In this document: positions 28,256 to 39,412 of the stretch, piece by piece | Position numbering within the stretch: position 1 is the first letter of the stretch | Layout of the letters: every line of letters begins with the position of its first letter | NCBI RefSeq assembly: GCF_013410065.1 | Contig: NZ_JACCCW010000001.1 | Span: 2,041,187 to 2,105,186, forward strand | Source of the DNA: Granulicella arctica | GTDB lineage: Bacteria; Acidobacteriota; Terriglobia; Terriglobales; Acidobacteriaceae | Direction: 5' to 3' | DNA: 64,000 nt | Translations under genes and position numbers: made by a program | Notes under the pieces: model-generated | What the model was told of the DNA's origin: nothing | What the model saw: only the letters and a program-made list of their open reading frames with translations | The model's database searches: none

Positions 28256-31200
28256 ATGCCGGGTAACTTTTCCAATTCGAAGAAGCCGAAGAGTTCTACG
28301 ACGGATGGGGCGCTGGGGTTATTTCATCCGATTACGGCGGCGTGGTTTCGGGCTGCCTTCGATGGGCCGACGGCTCCGCAGGTGGAGGGATGGCCTGCGA
28401 TCGCTCGTGGCGAATCGACGCTGATCCTTGCGCCGACAGGAACGGGCAAGACGCTGACGGCGTTCCTGTGGTGTCTCGACAAGCTGATGTTGCGGACACC
28501 GATCGATGCGAAGCGCGGTTGCCGCGTGGTGTATCTGTCTCCGCTGAAGGCGCTGGCTGTGGATGTGGAGCGCAATCTGCGCATGCCGCTGGCGGGCATT
28601 GCGGATATGGCGCAGCGCGAGGGCGTTGCGGTGCGGATGCCGGAGATCAGCGTGCGCACGGGAGATACATCGCCGAAGGAGCGTGCGCGGTTTCGGCGGC
28701 ATCCGGGCGATATTTTGATTACGACACCGGAGTCTTTGTATCTGCTGTTGACGTCGGAGGCGGGGGAGTCGCTGCGTTCGGTCGAGACGGTGATCGTCGA
28801 TGAGATCCATGCGCTTGTGCCTACGAAGCGTGGGGCGCACATGGCGCTGTCGTTAGAAAGGCTGGAGGCGCTGACGGGACGTAGGTTGCAGCGCATTGGA
28901 CTGTCGGCGACGCAGAGACCCCTTGAAGAGATAGCGCGTTTTCTGGGTGGTGCGGAGACTGAAAATATTTCTGTAACTGAATTAGTTACAGAAATGCCGC
29001 AGGCGGATGAGATCGGCGCGGAGGCGTCGAGTGTGCTGATGGAGGTTGCGGGAGACGAGGGAGAGCGCAGTGCCGATGATGATCCTCGCTATCGTCCTGT
29101 GACCATTGTGAACGCGGGAGCGCGCAAGGTGCTGGACCTGAAGGTAGAGGTGCCTGTAGAGGATATGGTGCGGCTCGGTGAGATCGAAGAGCAGCCGAGT
29201 GGGCAGGAGTCGCAGGGGCCGAAGCGGACGTCGATCTGGCAGTCAATCTATCCGCGTTTGTTGGAGATTATTCGTTCGCGCACCTCGACGCTTATCTTCG
29301 TCAATGCGCGGCGTGTAGCGGAGCGACTTGCTGGCTCGTTGAACGAGTTGGCTGGTGAGCAGATTGCGCGAGCGCATCATGGTTCGTTGGCGGCGGCACA
29401 GCGGAGCGAGATCGAGGAGATGTTGAAGGCGGGAACGATTCGTGCGCTGATCGCGACGTCGTCGCTCGAGCTGGGGATCGACATGGGCGCGATTGACCTG
29501 GTGATTCAGATTGAAGCGCCGCCGTCGGTTGCGAGTGGGATGCAGCGTATCGGACGCGCTGGGCATCAGGTGGGCGCTCCTTCGTCGGGCATTATTTTTC
29601 CGAAGTATCGTGCGGATTTGATTGCATGCGCGGCGGTGACGCGGGCGATGCATGAGGGGCATGTTGAGTCGACGCGTTTTCTGCGCAACCCGCTCGACGT
29701 GCTGGCGCAGCAAATGGTTGCGGTGATCGCGCATCCGCCGCTTGATGCTGCACATGCAGAGATGCGCTCACATGCGAAGACGGATGAGGAGGGAGGTCCG
29801 GGCATCAGCTATGCGGGGCTCTTTCGGCTGATTCGCAGCGCCGCTTCGTATGCGGGTTTGAGTCAGGGTGTGTTCGATGGTGTGCTCGATATGCTGGCGG
29901 GCCGCTATCCGTCGGATGAGTTCGCGGAGCTTCGCCCGCGTGTGACGTGGGATCGCACTCGCAATTGGCTGACGCCTCGCAGCGGCGTGAAGCGCATCGC
30001 GATTTTGAATGGTGGAACGATTCCGGATCGCGGTTTGTATGGCGTGTTTCTTGCGGGCGAGCGAAAAAAGCCTGTGCGTGTGGGCGAGCTGGATGAGGAG
30101 ATGGTCTTCGAATCGCGTACGGGGGACACATTCATTTTGGGTGCGTCGACGTGGAGGATCGAAGAGATTACGCATGACCGTGTGCTGGTGTCGCCTGCGC
30201 CGGGCGACCCCGGCAAGATGCCGTTCTGGCATGGCGACCGTCCGGGCAGGCCGCTGGAGTTTGGACGGCGCATCGGTGCGCTGGTGCGTGAGTTGCGTGA
30301 GATGCCACGTAGTGTGGCGGTTACACGTCTGACGCAAGAACATGATCTGGAGCCAGACGCGGCGGAGAATGTGCTGCGGTATCTTGCTGATCAGGAGCTG
30401 GCGACGACGGTGGTTCCCGATGATCGGACGATCGTCATCGAGCGTGTACGCGATGAGCTGGGTTACTGGAGGGTGTGTGTGTTGACGCCGTTCGGCAGTC
30501 GTATTCACGCGCCGTGGGCGATGGCGGCGACGGCGAAGATTCGTGCTGCGGGTGGGCCTAATGTCGAGTCGATGTGGAGTGAGGATGGCTTCGTGCTGCG
30601 CTTTCCGGAGACGGATGAGGCGCCCGATGTGACACCGCTTCTGCCTGGGCCGGAGGAGGCGGCAGAGTTGGTCTTGCGGCAGCTTGGATCGACGGCGCTA
30701 TTCGCAGCGAAATTTCGCGAGAGTGCGGCGCGGGCACTGTTGCTGCCGCGACGTCGTGCCGATGGACGAACGCCGCTGTGGCAGCAAAGAAAGCGTGCGT
30801 ACGATCTGCTGAGTGTGGCGTCGCGGTATGCTTCGTTTCCGATTCTGCTCGAGGCGTACCGCGAGTGCCTGCGCGATGTGTTCGATATGCCTGCGCTGAT
30901 GGAGACGCTGCGAAGCATTAGCAACGGTAGCTTGCGTGTGCATACGACGGACTCGCGGACGCCGTCACCGTTCGCTTCAGCGCTGTTGTTCAGCTACGTG
31001 GCGAACTATATCTACGACGGCGATGCGCCGTTGGCGGAGCGGCGGGCACAGGCGCTATCGATCGATCAGGATCAGTTGCGGGAGTTGATGGGCGATGCGG
31101 ATCTGCGCGAGTTGCTCGATCTGCATGCGATCGAGGAGACCGAAGAGCAACTGCAATGCATAGCGGATACGTATCGCGCGCGGACGATGGATGGCGTGCA

Positions 31201-32998
31201 CGATTTGTTGTTGCGGCTTGGCGATCTGACACGTGAAGAGCTGTTGCGACGATGTGTAACTGATGAAGTGACAAATAGCATTACGAAATTACTGAAAGCT
31301 CGGCGAGTGCTTGAGGTTGGGATAGAGGGGCAGAAGCGATTGATTGCGGTGGAGGATGCGGCGCGGTATCGCGATGCGTTGGGTGTGACTCTGCCGACAG
31401 ATTTGCCTGTGGCGTTTTTGGGTGCGATGCCAGAGGCGATGCTCGATCTGCTGCGGCGTTATGCGCGGACGCATGGGCCGTTTACGACGGCGGAGGCGGC
31501 GCGACGTTTCGCGTTGCCGGTTGAGAGTGTAGAGGCGACACTGCACCGTCTGGTGCAGTCGGGACGCATTGTGGAAGGCGGCTTTCGGCCTGGTGGTGTT
31601 CATCGCGAGTGGTGCGATCACGAGGTGTTGCGGGCCATTCGTAGAAAGTCACTGGCACGGTTACGTAAAGAGGTAGAGCCGGTTGAACAGCGGACGCTGG
31701 CACGGTTATTTACGCGCTGGCAGGGGGTGGTGCAGCCGCGACGTGGGCTCGATGCGCTGCTCGATGTGATTGAGAGTTTGCAAGGAGCGCCTCTTCCTGC
31801 GTCGATCCTTGAGACGGAGATTCTGCCTGCACGTGTGGCGAACTACAGGGCTGCGGATTTGGATACGCTCATTGCAGCGGGAGAGGTGGTGTGGTGCGGG
31901 TTCGATCCGATTGGGGAGCGGGATGGGCGGATCGGGTTGTATCTTGCGGAGAAGCTGTCGCAGTTGTGGCCGCCTGCTTCGTTGCCGGAGTTGAATGATG
32001 CGACGCGTGAGAGTGCGGTAGTGGATTACTTGCGGTTGAATGGAGCGTCGTTCTTTGGCGATCTGCATGAAGGAGTTGGTGGAGGATATCCCGGTGAGAC
32101 GCTGGATGCGTTGTGGAGTCTGGTGTGGAAGGGGTTGTTGACGAACGACGGAATGGCTGCACTGCGAGCGTACTGCGAGCGGCCGGCGACGAGTGGCAAG
32201 CCGCGGCGGACGCATCAGCAGACAGGCTTTCGTTCACGGCGTACGACGCCGCCGACGGCGCAGGGGCGATGGGCGTTGCAGGCGGCGGCGTTCGCGCAGA
32301 ATCGAAATGCAACGGAGTGGTCTCATACAATTGCGCAGCAGCTGCTGACGCGGTACGGTGTGGTCTTTCGGGAGACGGCATATGCGGAGAATCTTCCGGG
32401 AGGATTTTCGGCGATCTACGATGTGATGAAGGCGCTGGAGGAGAGTGGGAAGGTTCGGCGTGGGTACTTTGCGGCGGATCTAGGCGCGACGCAGTTTGCG
32501 ATGCCAGCGGCGGTGGATCTGTTGCGGAGTTTGCGTGTGGGGACGCAGGATGATCGGTCGGAGATGCTGCAATTGGCGGCGACCGATCCGGCGAATCCGT
32601 ATGGCGCTTTGTTGCGATGGCCTGCGGCTTCGGATGCTGGGTCTTCGCTGACGCGCAGTGTAGGGGCGCGGGTGATCCTGTGCGATGGCGCGCTGGTGGC
32701 GTATCTGCGGCGCGGCAATCCGAACGTGCAGATTTTTCTGCCGGAGGAAGACCCGTCGCGGTCGCAGGTTGCGCGGAGTCTGGCGGAGTTTCTGGTGCGT
32801 CGGGTGCAGGAGCAGGGAGCCGATCCGGGAGCGCGGGCGGGGATGCTGATCGCGAGTGTGAATGGGGTCGCCGTCGCGGAGCATCCGTTTGCAAAGTTCC
32901 TTTTGGATGCGGGATTCAAAGCGGCTCCGCTGGGGTTTAACGTGCGGCGGAATCTGCCGCCGTTGTCGGGGCATCGCGAGACGGTGGCGAAGGTCTGA
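28256..32998 (+). CDS. lhr: Lhr-type ATP-dependent DNA helicase
   Basis: A 1580-residue superfamily 2 helicase, close in length to E. coli Lhr (1538). Walker A is APTGTGKT (residues 59-66); Walker B is DEIH (182-185), and SATQRP is motif III. Motif IV-VI are in the C-terminal RecA part: TSSLELGIDMG, then QRIGRAGHQVG. The winged-helix and Lhr-core domains follow to about residue 900. A long C-terminal domain remains; in E. coli Lhr this region is associated with uracil-DNA glycosylase activity, so a repair role is inferred. No partner gene lies beside it. Confidence 0.93.
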   Translation: MPGNFSNSKKPKSSTTDGALGLFHPITAAWFRAAFDGPTAPQVEGWPAIARGESTLILAPTGTGKTLTAFLWCLDKLMLRTPIDAKRGCRVVYLSPLKALAVDVERNLRMPLAGIADMAQREGVAVRMPEISVRTGDTSPKERARFRRHPGDILITTPESLYLLLTSEAGESLRSVETVIVDEIHALVPTKRGAHMALSLERLEALTGRRLQRIGLSATQRPLEEIARFLGGAETENISVTELVTEMPQADEIGAEASSVLMEVAGDEGERSADDDPRYRPVTIVNAGARKVLDLKVEVPVEDMVRLGEIEEQPSGQESQGPKRTSIWQSIYPRLLEIIRSRTSTLIFVNARRVAERLAGSLNELAGEQIARAHHGSLAAAQRSEIEEMLKAGTIRALIATSSLELGIDMGAIDLVIQIEAPPSVASGMQRIGRAGHQVGAPSSGIIFPKYRADLIACAAVTRAMHEGHVESTRFLRNPLDVLAQQMVAVIAHPPLDAAHAEMRSHAKTDEEGGPGISYAGLFRLIRSAASYAGLSQGVFDGVLDMLAGRYPSDEFAELRPRVTWDRTRNWLTPRSGVKRIAILNGGTIPDRGLYGVFLAGERKKPVRVGELDEEMVFESRTGDTFILGASTWRIEEITHDRVLVSPAPGDPGKMPFWHGDRPGRPLEFGRRIGALVRELREMPRSVAVTRLTQEHDLEPDAAENVLRYLADQELATTVVPDDRTIVIERVRDELGYWRVCVLTPFGSRIHAPWAMAATAKIRAAGGPNVESMWSEDGFVLRFPETDEAPDVTPLLPGPEEAAELVLRQLGSTALFAAKFRESAARALLLPRRRADGRTPLWQQRKRAYDLLSVASRYASFPILLEAYRECLRDVFDMPALMETLRSISNGSLRVHTTDSRTPSPFASALLFSYVANYIYDGDAPLAERRAQALSIDQDQLRELMGDADLRELLDLHAIEETEEQLQCIADTYRARTMDGVHDLLLRLGDLTREELLRRCVTDEVTNSITKLLKARRVLEVGIEGQKRLIAVEDAARYRDALGVTLPTDLPVAFLGAMPEAMLDLLRRYARTHGPFTTAEAARRFALPVESVEATLHRLVQSGRIVEGGFRPGGVHREWCDHEVLRAIRRKSLARLRKEVEPVEQRTLARLFTRWQGVVQPRRGLDALLDVIESLQGAPLPASILETEILPARVANYRAADLDTLIAAGEVVWCGFDPIGERDGRIGLYLAEKLSQLWPPASLPELNDATRESAVVDYLRLNGASFFGDLHEGVGGGYPGETLDALWSLVWKGLLTNDGMAALRAYCERPATSGKPRRTHQQTGFRSRRTTPPTAQGRWALQAAAFAQNRNATEWSHTIAQQLLTRYGVVFRETAYAENLPGGFSAIYDVMKALEESGKVRRGYFAADLGATQFAMPAAVDLLRSLRVGTQDDRSEMLQLAATDPANPYGALLRWPAASDAGSSLTRSVGARVILCDGALVAYLRRGNPNVQIFLPEEDPSRSQVARSLAEFLVRRVQEQGADPGARAGMLIASVNGVAVAEHPFAKFLLDAGFKAAPLGFNVRRNLPPLSGHRETVAKV

Positions 32999-33047
32999 GA
33001 AGCTGTTTAAAACTGAGGAGCGATGGAGTAGTGCGATGATTCCCTCA

Positions 33048-33100
33048 GGGGCTAAAGCCCCGCTTCTTTCGACTGTTTACGGCACGGCTGAAGCCGTGCC
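33048..33100. repeat. REP-like palindrome pair
   Basis: GGGGCTAAAGCCCC at 33048-33061 and GGCACGGCTGAAGCCGTGCC at 33081-33100 are two palindromes with matching GGC-TxAA-GCC cores, 19 bases apart, in the gap between convergent lhr and the PBP gene. The arrangement resembles repetitive extragenic palindromes. Confidence 0.65.
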
Positions 33101-33136
33101 CTTTCAAAGCTTTCATCTTCGATAGCAGGCGATGCG

Positions 33137-35773
33137 TTACTGCGGCTGCTGATCGGGCGGTGGGGTCTGCGTTTGTTTATCGCCGCCGCCGCCGAAGAGC
33201 CTGTGGAAGAAGCCTTTCTTCTTGGGCGGTTCAGCTACGGTTGGGTTTGGGTTGAGAGACGTTGCCGGTTGGGTTGGTTTTTGCGCGGTGGATGGATTGG
33301 GTGATGTCGATGGCGTGGCTCGATTGACGGGCGCTGCGGGTGCGGGCTCTTCTGAGGAGTGGCTGCCGAAGATTCTTTGAAGGAAGCTTGGGGAGCTGTC
33401 GCCCATGTGGCTGCAGGTGCCTTGTGGGGCCGTACCGTCGAGGAATGCGACGTTATAGTCGGTGGGGCAGGTGGCATCGGCGGGAAGGTTTGTGGCCCTG
33501 TCGAGACGGACGACTGAAACGCCGCTGGGCGCGGTGAAGGAGGTCATGTCCGAGTACTGCGGCAGCTTGATGGCGCGGTTCATGAACTCGGCCCAGATGG
33601 GTGCGGCTGTGTCCGCGCCCTGCACTCTGCGGGAGAGCCCGGTCGAGATGTCCGTGTAGTCATCGTTTCCGACCCAGATGATGCAGAGGAGGTTGGAGGT
33701 GTAGCCTGCGAACCAGACGTCGTGGGAGGTTCCGGTCTTTCCGGCGGCGGGCGCGAAGAAGCCGTACTTGCGCACGGCGGAGCCGGTGCCGAAGCTCATC
33801 ACATTTTCGAGCAGCGACTGGGTGAGGAAGGCGGTGCGGGGATCGAGGACCTGTTTGGCCTCGGGGGAGAAGTCAGCAACGATGTCGCCGTTGGTGTTGC
33901 GGACGCTGGCGAGCATCCAGGGCTTGAGGTGGACGCCATTGTTGGCGAAGACGGTGTAGGCACCGGCCATATCGATTGGCGTGGCATTATAGGTGCCAAT
34001 GGCGACCGACGGAGTACCGCGTGCGTTGACGATTCCTGAGGAGCGGGCGAGGGAGGCGACGTTGTCGTAGCCGACCAGCCGGGCGAGGTTGATGGTGGCG
34101 ATGTTGAGCGAATGGACGATGGCCTGGACTGCGGTCACCATGCCGGGGTACTCGCCCTTTTCGAAGTTGCCGGGGGTGTAGTCTTTGCCGCCGAAGGCGA
34201 AGTTGGTGGGGTCGTCGTTGAGCTTGGTGAGTGCGGTGAAGACTCCGTTGCCATCGATGTTGGTGCCGTTGAGCGCGGTGTTGTAGGCCGTGGCGTAGAC
34301 GAAGGGCTTGAAGATCGATCCGGTGGGTCGCTCGGCAACGGCGTGATTGAGCTGTGAGGTGCCGTAGTTGCGGCCACCTACAAGGGCGAGAATCTGGCCG
34401 GTGTGTGGGTTGATGGCTACGAGCGAAACCTGAGGGTAGGTGATGGGCCCGGGAGATCCACCTTTGGGCGTGCGGTGCAGCTTGCGGATGAGTTCGTCGA
34501 CGCTCTTCATCCCGGCATCGACGGCGTCGGAGGCGGCTCGCTGCAACTCGGGGTCGAGCGAGGTGTAGATGCGCAGGCTGTCGTGTCCCATTGCCTGATC
34601 GCCGATGCGTTGCACGAGTTGCTCGTGGACGAGATCGACGAAGTAGGGCGCTTCGCTGCCGTCTACGTTCGGCGGTGCGAGACCGAGGGGCTCGGCCTTC
34701 GCGTGTTCTGCCTGCGCCTCGGTGATGGAGTTGGTCTTGACCATTGCGTCGAGCACGAGGTTGCGGCGCTCCATGGCGCGCTCGGCGTGACGGTAGGGGT
34801 TCAGGCGATTCGGGCTCTGGATGGTGCCGGCGAGCAGGGCGCACTCGGCGAGATCGAGCTGGCGCATGTCCTTGCCGAAGAAGGCCTGCGATGCCTCACC
34901 GAAGCCATTGATGGCGAAACTGCCGCGCTGGCCGAGGTTGATCTCGTTGGCGTACATCTCGAAGATCTGCTGCTTGGAGAAGCGCGCTTCGAGCTGGAAG
35001 GTGATGAGGATCTCGCGGAACTTGCGGACGAATTTTTTGTCGGGCGAGAGGAAGAATCCGCGGGCGAGCTGTTGGGTGAGCGTCGAACCGCCGCAGTTGA
35101 GGCGGTGGGCGATCACATCCTGGACGGCGCACTTGGCGATGCGAAGGTAGTCGATGCCGCCGTGCTCGAAGAAGCTGCGATCTTCGATAGAGGTGACGGC
35201 CTGCACGAGTTGCGGTGGGATGTCCTTGTAGGTGACGAGGCGGCGCTTGGTGCGGTTCTTGTCCTCGGAGAGCGCGGTGATGAGTTGCGGCTCGAGCTCG
35301 TAGGCGCGCAGGGCAACGCCGTTTTCTGCGGTGATGCTCTGGACGACACCGTCGGCTGCGTTGATGGTTGCGCCGTCAGGGGAGTGGTAGCTCTGCGGGC
35401 CGGGCTTGATGAGGATATTGTCGCCGTTGACCTGGTAGGAGCCGAGCTGGGTGTTGCCGTTGTATCCGGCGCGACGCAGGTCTTGCGCGATCTGCTCGAC
35501 GGTCATCTTCTGGCCGGTGCGGACCTCGCGTGGCGCAGCGTAGATCTGCGCCACGCTCGCGAAGAGCGGTCCGGCGGCGAGGCGGTCGTCAACGACGTTC
35601 TCGTAGTGGTGGTAGAAGTAGCCGAAGATACAGGCGCCGACGAGCAGCACAGCGAGCACCATGACGAGGAGGACCCGCGCAATGCGCCAGCCCAGGCTGA
35701 TCGACTGCGGGGAGCGGGGGGTGTTCGCGAGCTTAAGTTTGACGGCCAAGGGTTTCTTTCTCTTCGGATGCAT
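33137..35773 (-). CDS. Class A penicillin-binding protein (transglycosylase-transpeptidase)
   Basis: Polymerises and cross-links peptidoglycan. The 878-residue protein has one transmembrane helix (about residues 31-53). The GT51 glycosyltransferase domain (about 170-360) holds catalytic E197 in [13 protein letters not shown] and [15 protein letters not shown]. The transpeptidase domain (about 400-760) has SIFK (S486, K489), SLN (555-557) and KTGTS (679-). The Pro/Ser/Thr-rich tail is unstructured. The layout and N-terminal accessory segment resemble PBP1b-like enzymes. It lies just downstream of proS on the same strand. Confidence 0.95.
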   Translation of the reverse strand: MHPKRKKPLAVKLKLANTPRSPQSISLGWRIARVLLVMVLAVLLVGACIFGYFYHHYENVVDDRLAAGPLFASVAQIYAAPREVRTGQKMTVEQIAQDLRRAGYNGNTQLGSYQVNGDNILIKPGPQSYHSPDGATINAADGVVQSITAENGVALRAYELEPQLITALSEDKNRTKRRLVTYKDIPPQLVQAVTSIEDRSFFEHGGIDYLRIAKCAVQDVIAHRLNCGGSTLTQQLARGFFLSPDKKFVRKFREILITFQLEARFSKQQIFEMYANEINLGQRGSFAINGFGEASQAFFGKDMRQLDLAECALLAGTIQSPNRLNPYRHAERAMERRNLVLDAMVKTNSITEAQAEHAKAEPLGLAPPNVDGSEAPYFVDLVHEQLVQRIGDQAMGHDSLRIYTSLDPELQRAASDAVDAGMKSVDELIRKLHRTPKGGSPGPITYPQVSLVAINPHTGQILALVGGRNYGTSQLNHAVAERPTGSIFKPFVYATAYNTALNGTNIDGNGVFTALTKLNDDPTNFAFGGKDYTPGNFEKGEYPGMVTAVQAIVHSLNIATINLARLVGYDNVASLARSSGIVNARGTPSVAIGTYNATPIDMAGAYTVFANNGVHLKPWMLASVRNTNGDIVADFSPEAKQVLDPRTAFLTQSLLENVMSFGTGSAVRKYGFFAPAAGKTGTSHDVWFAGYTSNLLCIIWVGNDDYTDISTGLSRRVQGADTAAPIWAEFMNRAIKLPQYSDMTSFTAPSGVSVVRLDRATNLPADATCPTDYNVAFLDGTAPQGTCSHMGDSSPSFLQRIFGSHSSEEPAPAAPVNRATPSTSPNPSTAQKPTQPATSLNPNPTVAEPPKKKGFFHRLFGGGGDKQTQTPPPDQQPQ

Positions 35774-35801
35774 CTACGGCGGTTTAGGGTGTGTGGTGGC
35801 G

Positions 35802-37565
35802 CTAGGCGGTGAGAGCCTCGCGAATCGTTGCTACGGTTTGGTCGAGTGCGATGTCCTTGTTTGCAGCGGTGAGACGGTTGACGAACTCGACCTTGCCCTC
35901 GGCGACGCCTCGTCCGATGTTGATCCGGTAGGGGATGCCGACGAGATCTGCGTCTTTGAACTTGACGCCTGCACGTTCGTCGCGGTCGTCGAGGAGGACG
36001 TCGAAGCCTGCGGCGTCGAGCTCGGCGGCAACCTTTTCTCCTGCGGCGAGCAGTGCTGCGTCGCCGACGTTGGTGATGGTGACGACGACCTCGAAGGGCG
36101 CAATGGCTGCGGGTAGAGCGTAGGCGTCGCCACCCATCTCGGCGGCGGAGGTCTCGATGGCGGCGGTCAGGATGCGCTCGATGCCGATGCCGTAGCTGCC
36201 CATGATCGGCGTGGTCTCCTTGCCGTCGCGGTTGAGGACAGAGGCTCCCATCGACTTCGTGTACCGAAAGCCGAGCTTGAAGATGTGGCCGATCTCGACT
36301 GCCTTGCCAAGACGCAGCGGGCTGCCGTCGATGGGGCAGCCTTCGCCCTCGAGCACGTTGCGGACGTCAATGGTGACGGTCGGCTTGAAGTCGCGACCTG
36401 GCGTGACGTTGCGCAGGTGGTACTCGGCTTTGTTGGCCCCGGCGATGAGGTTCTTCCGGTCGGCGAGCGCGGCGTCGAGGATGACGAGTGTGCCAGGCTT
36501 CTTGGGATGCGGCGCGGCCTCGACGCCGATGGGGCCGAGGTATCCGGCGGGAGCCTTGAAGGTGGTCTCGATCTCCTCGGGTGTCATCGGGCGCAGCTCG
36601 GCGGCGCCAGAGACGGCGAGGAGCTTGGCCTCGTTGACGGTGTGATCGCCGCGCAGAAAGACGACGACGGGACGTTCAGCTCCGACCTTGCTGTCGGCTC
36701 CCATGATGGCGGTGAAGGCCATGGTCTTGATCTGGTGCTGCGGCTGGGTCTGGAGGAACGCGCTGACCTCGTCGATGGTGCGGAAGCCGGGCGTGTGGAC
36801 GAGCTCGGGTGTGCCGTCGCCGGTGGGGGCGAGGTCTTCGACGACCGAGGGGCGCGAGATGGCCTTCTCGAGGTTCGCGGCGTAGCCGGAGGCTGAGCTG
36901 GCGATCAGGTCTTCGCCTGCCTCGGTGTAGACCATGAACTCCTGCGAGGCGGAGCCGCCCATGGCGCCGGAGTCAGCATCGACCGAGACGAACTTCAGCC
37001 CGCAGCGAGTGAAGATCTTGCGGTAGGCCGCATCATGCTTGTTGTAGCTCACGTCGAGACCGGCCTCGTCGATGTCGAAGGAGTAGGCGTCCTTCATGAT
37101 GAACTGGCGGACGCGGAGCAGGCCGGACTTGGGGCGCGGCTCGTCGCGGAACTTGGTCTGGATCTGGTACCAGATCTGGGGGAGCTGTTTGTAGCTGCGC
37201 AGCTCCTTGCGGGCGATGTCGGTAACGATCTCCTCGTGGGTCATGGCGAGGCAGAGCTCCGCGCCCTTGCGGTCCTTCAGGCGGAACATGTTGTCGCCCA
37301 TGACGTCCCAGCGGCCGCTGGCCTCCCATATCTCCCGCGGGTTGAGCGCGGGGAGCAGGAACTCCTGGCCGATGCGGTCCATCTCCTGCCGAACGATGGC
37401 GACGATCTTGTTCACAGACCGGTTGCCCAGGAAGAGATAGCTGTAGATGCCTGCACCGAGCTGGCGAACGTAGCCAGCGCGCAGCAGGAGCTTGTGGCTT
37501 GCGACCTCTGCGTCGGCCGGAGCCTCGCGAAGTGTAGGAATAAAGAGTTGTGACCAGCGATGCAT
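35802..37565 (-). CDS. proS: Prolyl-tRNA synthetase
   Basis: Class II synthetase charging tRNA-Pro. The 587-residue protein carries motif 2 ([28 protein letters not shown]), motif 3 ([11 protein letters not shown]), and the Thr-rich HEEIVTDIA entry. A ~180-residue insertion between them is the bacterial-type editing domain; then the anticodon-binding domain. The start MHRWSQ at 37565 matches family N-termini; an upstream in-frame TTG at 37586 is less likely. The ribosome site is weak. It may be cotranscribed with the downstream PBP gene. Confidence 0.96.
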   Translation of the reverse strand: MHRWSQLFIPTLREAPADAEVASHKLLLRAGYVRQLGAGIYSYLFLGNRSVNKIVAIVRQEMDRIGQEFLLPALNPREIWEASGRWDVMGDNMFRLKDRKGAELCLAMTHEEIVTDIARKELRSYKQLPQIWYQIQTKFRDEPRPKSGLLRVRQFIMKDAYSFDIDEAGLDVSYNKHDAAYRKIFTRCGLKFVSVDADSGAMGGSASQEFMVYTEAGEDLIASSASGYAANLEKAISRPSVVEDLAPTGDGTPELVHTPGFRTIDEVSAFLQTQPQHQIKTMAFTAIMGADSKVGAERPVVVFLRGDHTVNEAKLLAVSGAAELRPMTPEEIETTFKAPAGYLGPIGVEAAPHPKKPGTLVILDAALADRKNLIAGANKAEYHLRNVTPGRDFKPTVTIDVRNVLEGEGCPIDGSPLRLGKAVEIGHIFKLGFRYTKSMGASVLNRDGKETTPIMGSYGIGIERILTAAIETSAAEMGGDAYALPAAIAPFEVVVTITNVGDAALLAAGEKVAAELDAAGFDVLLDDRDERAGVKFKDADLVGIPYRINIGRGVAEGKVEFVNRLTAANKDIALDQTVATIREALTA

Positions 37566-37888
37566 AGATTCTGAGCAACCTTCCAACGTGCGGGAACGGG
37601 TAAACCGCCGAAAATCTTATTTTACCGTTCGAACGGGCCTTCGACCTTGAGTAGGGGGTGAGCGAAAAGGCTCCCCGCCCGATATCTCTCTGTCGTGTGG
37701 CGAGCTGTAGACAGACCTGTTGGCGGAACTGGTTCATTCTGATGGAGAAATCTCGTTCCTTATGTTGCCTGTAGGACAGACTCCGGCGAAGGTCCAGCGT
37801 ATGTTCGAGGGATTGCCAATGACCTTGAGATGAACAGGGCGGGCCTTGATATACGGCGAGGAACGTGCTCCTCGTCTAGGGGAGTATT
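37566..37888. other. 323-bp divergent gap between proS and the Crp/Fnr gene
   Basis: No coding region, tRNA or strong hairpin is convincing here. An AT-rich patch near 37608-37625 could hold the proS promoter, and AGGGGAG at 37878-37884 is the ribosome site of the Crp/Fnr gene. No T-box signature was identified. Confidence 0.5.
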
Positions 37889-38692
37889 TTGTCGAACGGA
37901 CCTCCGAAGGGAAATGAGTTGCCGGGATTGCGCGGGGGCGCACTCCTGCAACCGGGCGAATCACTCGGAACACCCTCCTCGGGGAACGGGCATGCGAGGC
38001 CACGAAACTACATTCTGGCGCAGATGTCGGATGCGCAGTCCGCCAGTATCGCGAAGTCTCTGGTGCCGGTCGAACTCCCGCTGGGTCTTTCACTCTCCCT
38101 GCCGCATGAGGAGATCGAGTATCTCTACTTTCCGACCAGCGGCCTGATTTCGACGGATGCATTGACGGAGAGCGGCGACTCCATCGAGGTCAGCTTGATC
38201 GGCCGCGAAGGGTTTGCCGGGGTGTTTGGCCTGCTGGGTCACTCCCAGATGGCGCACAGCGTCATCATGCAGGGTGCCGGGTTTGGCTATCGCATCCGCA
38301 TGTCACTCTTCCGGGAGGAGTTCCTGAAGGGCGGCCCGCTGCTGCAACTGGTCCACTCTTTTCTGTACATGCAGATGACCCAGATGACGCAGTCGGTCCT
38401 CTGCAACCGTCTGCACGCGGTCGAGGCGCGGCTTGCCCGCTGGCTGCTGGCCTCTGCGGACCGGATGGAGTCCGAGGAGCTGCAACTGACGCAGGAGTTC
38501 CTGGCGCAGATGCTCGGCTCGCGCCGGTCCACCGTGACCGTGGCGGCTGGAAGCCTACAGCGTGCAGGGTTTATCGACTACACGCGCGGCCGGATTCATC
38601 TCGTCAACCGCGCCGGACTCGAAAGCGCTGCCTGCGAGTGCTACCGGATCGTCCGAGCGACCTACGACCGTCTATTGCCCAAAAACTTCTAA
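37889..38692 (+). CDS. Crp/Fnr-family transcriptional regulator
   Basis: A 267-residue regulator. The cyclic-nucleotide-binding-like beta-barrel covers about residues 45-170 (IEYLYFPTSGLISTD, EVSLIGREGFAGVFGLLG). The C-terminal winged helix has LTQEFLAQMLGSRRSTVTVAAGSLQRAGFIDYTRGRIHL. No Fnr-type cysteine cluster is visible, so it is a CRP-like or redox-independent type with an unknown signal. The TTG start at 37889 has AGGGGAG 4 bases upstream; the first ~40 residues are not conserved and a later ATG (38024) is possible. It precedes the TlpA/DsbD unit. Confidence 0.9.
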   Translation: MSNGPPKGNELPGLRGGALLQPGESLGTPSSGNGHARPRNYILAQMSDAQSASIAKSLVPVELPLGLSLSLPHEEIEYLYFPTSGLISTDALTESGDSIEVSLIGREGFAGVFGLLGHSQMAHSVIMQGAGFGYRIRMSLFREEFLKGGPLLQLVHSFLYMQMTQMTQSVLCNRLHAVEARLARWLLASADRMESEELQLTQEFLAQMLGSRRSTVTVAAGSLQRAGFIDYTRGRIHLVNRAGLESAACECYRIVRATYDRLLPKNF

Positions 38693-38773
38693 TAGCACCA
38701 TCCCGTCCTCACTTTGCGGCTAAACTTAAAGTTGGAGCGGTTGGCCTCCATGCCCGTTCCCGAAGGAATCGCA

Positions 38774-39412
38774 ATGAAGAGAAGTGCGCTGGTCGTTGTT
38801 CTCCTTATCGCTGGAATTTCGCTGATGCTCTGGGCGGGATGGCATAACCTGCGTGAGCGTCGTCTCGCGATGCAGAAGGCACAGGAGAGCCACGTGATCC
38901 TAACGCCGGCGGCTCCGGCGCAGGGTGGAGCGCAGGCCACGGAGTCCAATCCGGAGCCGCAGCTTCGCGGTAAGGCTGCTCCGGCCTTCACGCTGGTCTC
39001 GCTGGATGGCAAAAAGGTTTCGCTCGCGGACTATAAGGGCCGCCCGGTGCTGGTCAACTTCTGGGCGACGTGGTGTGCTCCGTGCAAGCTGGAGATGCCG
39101 TGGTTCGAGGAGTTTCGCGCGAAGTATGCGGGACAGGGCTTCGAGGTTCTCGGCATCGCGGAGGACGATGCGGGTAAGGATGAGATCGCCAAGGCGGCGA
39201 AGAAGCTGGGGACGACCTATCCGATCCTGTTGACCGACGGCAAGGTTTCGCCTGCATATGGCGGCATCGACTATCTGCCGGAGTCGTTCTACATCAACGC
39301 CAAGGGAGTCGTGGTCGAACAGACCGCCGGGCTCGGCTCGAAGGATGAGATCGAGGCCAACATCAAGAAGGCGATTGCAGCCACAGGTACGACTACGGCA
39401 GGTGCCGAATGA
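38774..39412 (+). CDS. Membrane-anchored thioredoxin-like protein (TlpA/ResA type)
   Basis: Reduces periplasmic disulfides, commonly in cytochrome c maturation. The 212-residue protein has one N-terminal helix (residues 4-22) and a thioredoxin domain from about residue 62. The active site is WCAPC (C101, C104). LVNFWATWC and the distal cis-Pro (YLPESF) fit the family. The ATG at 38774 is supported by AAGGA 7 bases upstream; earlier in-frame ATGs lack a ribosome site. Its stop overlaps the start of the DsbD-alpha-like gene by 4 bases. Confidence 0.92.
   Translation: MKRSALVVVLLIAGISLMLWAGWHNLRERRLAMQKAQESHVILTPAAPAQGGAQATESNPEPQLRGKAAPAFTLVSLDGKKVSLADYKGRPVLVNFWATWCAPCKLEMPWFEEFRAKYAGQGFEVLGIAEDDAGKDEIAKAAKKLGTTYPILLTDGKVSPAYGGIDYLPESFYINAKGVVVEQTAGLGSKDEIEANIKKAIAATGTTTAGAE

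Noticed and set aside
37566..37888. T-box or other riboswitch ahead of proS
   Set aside because: No T-box core motif or specifier-loop structure was recognisable by eye.
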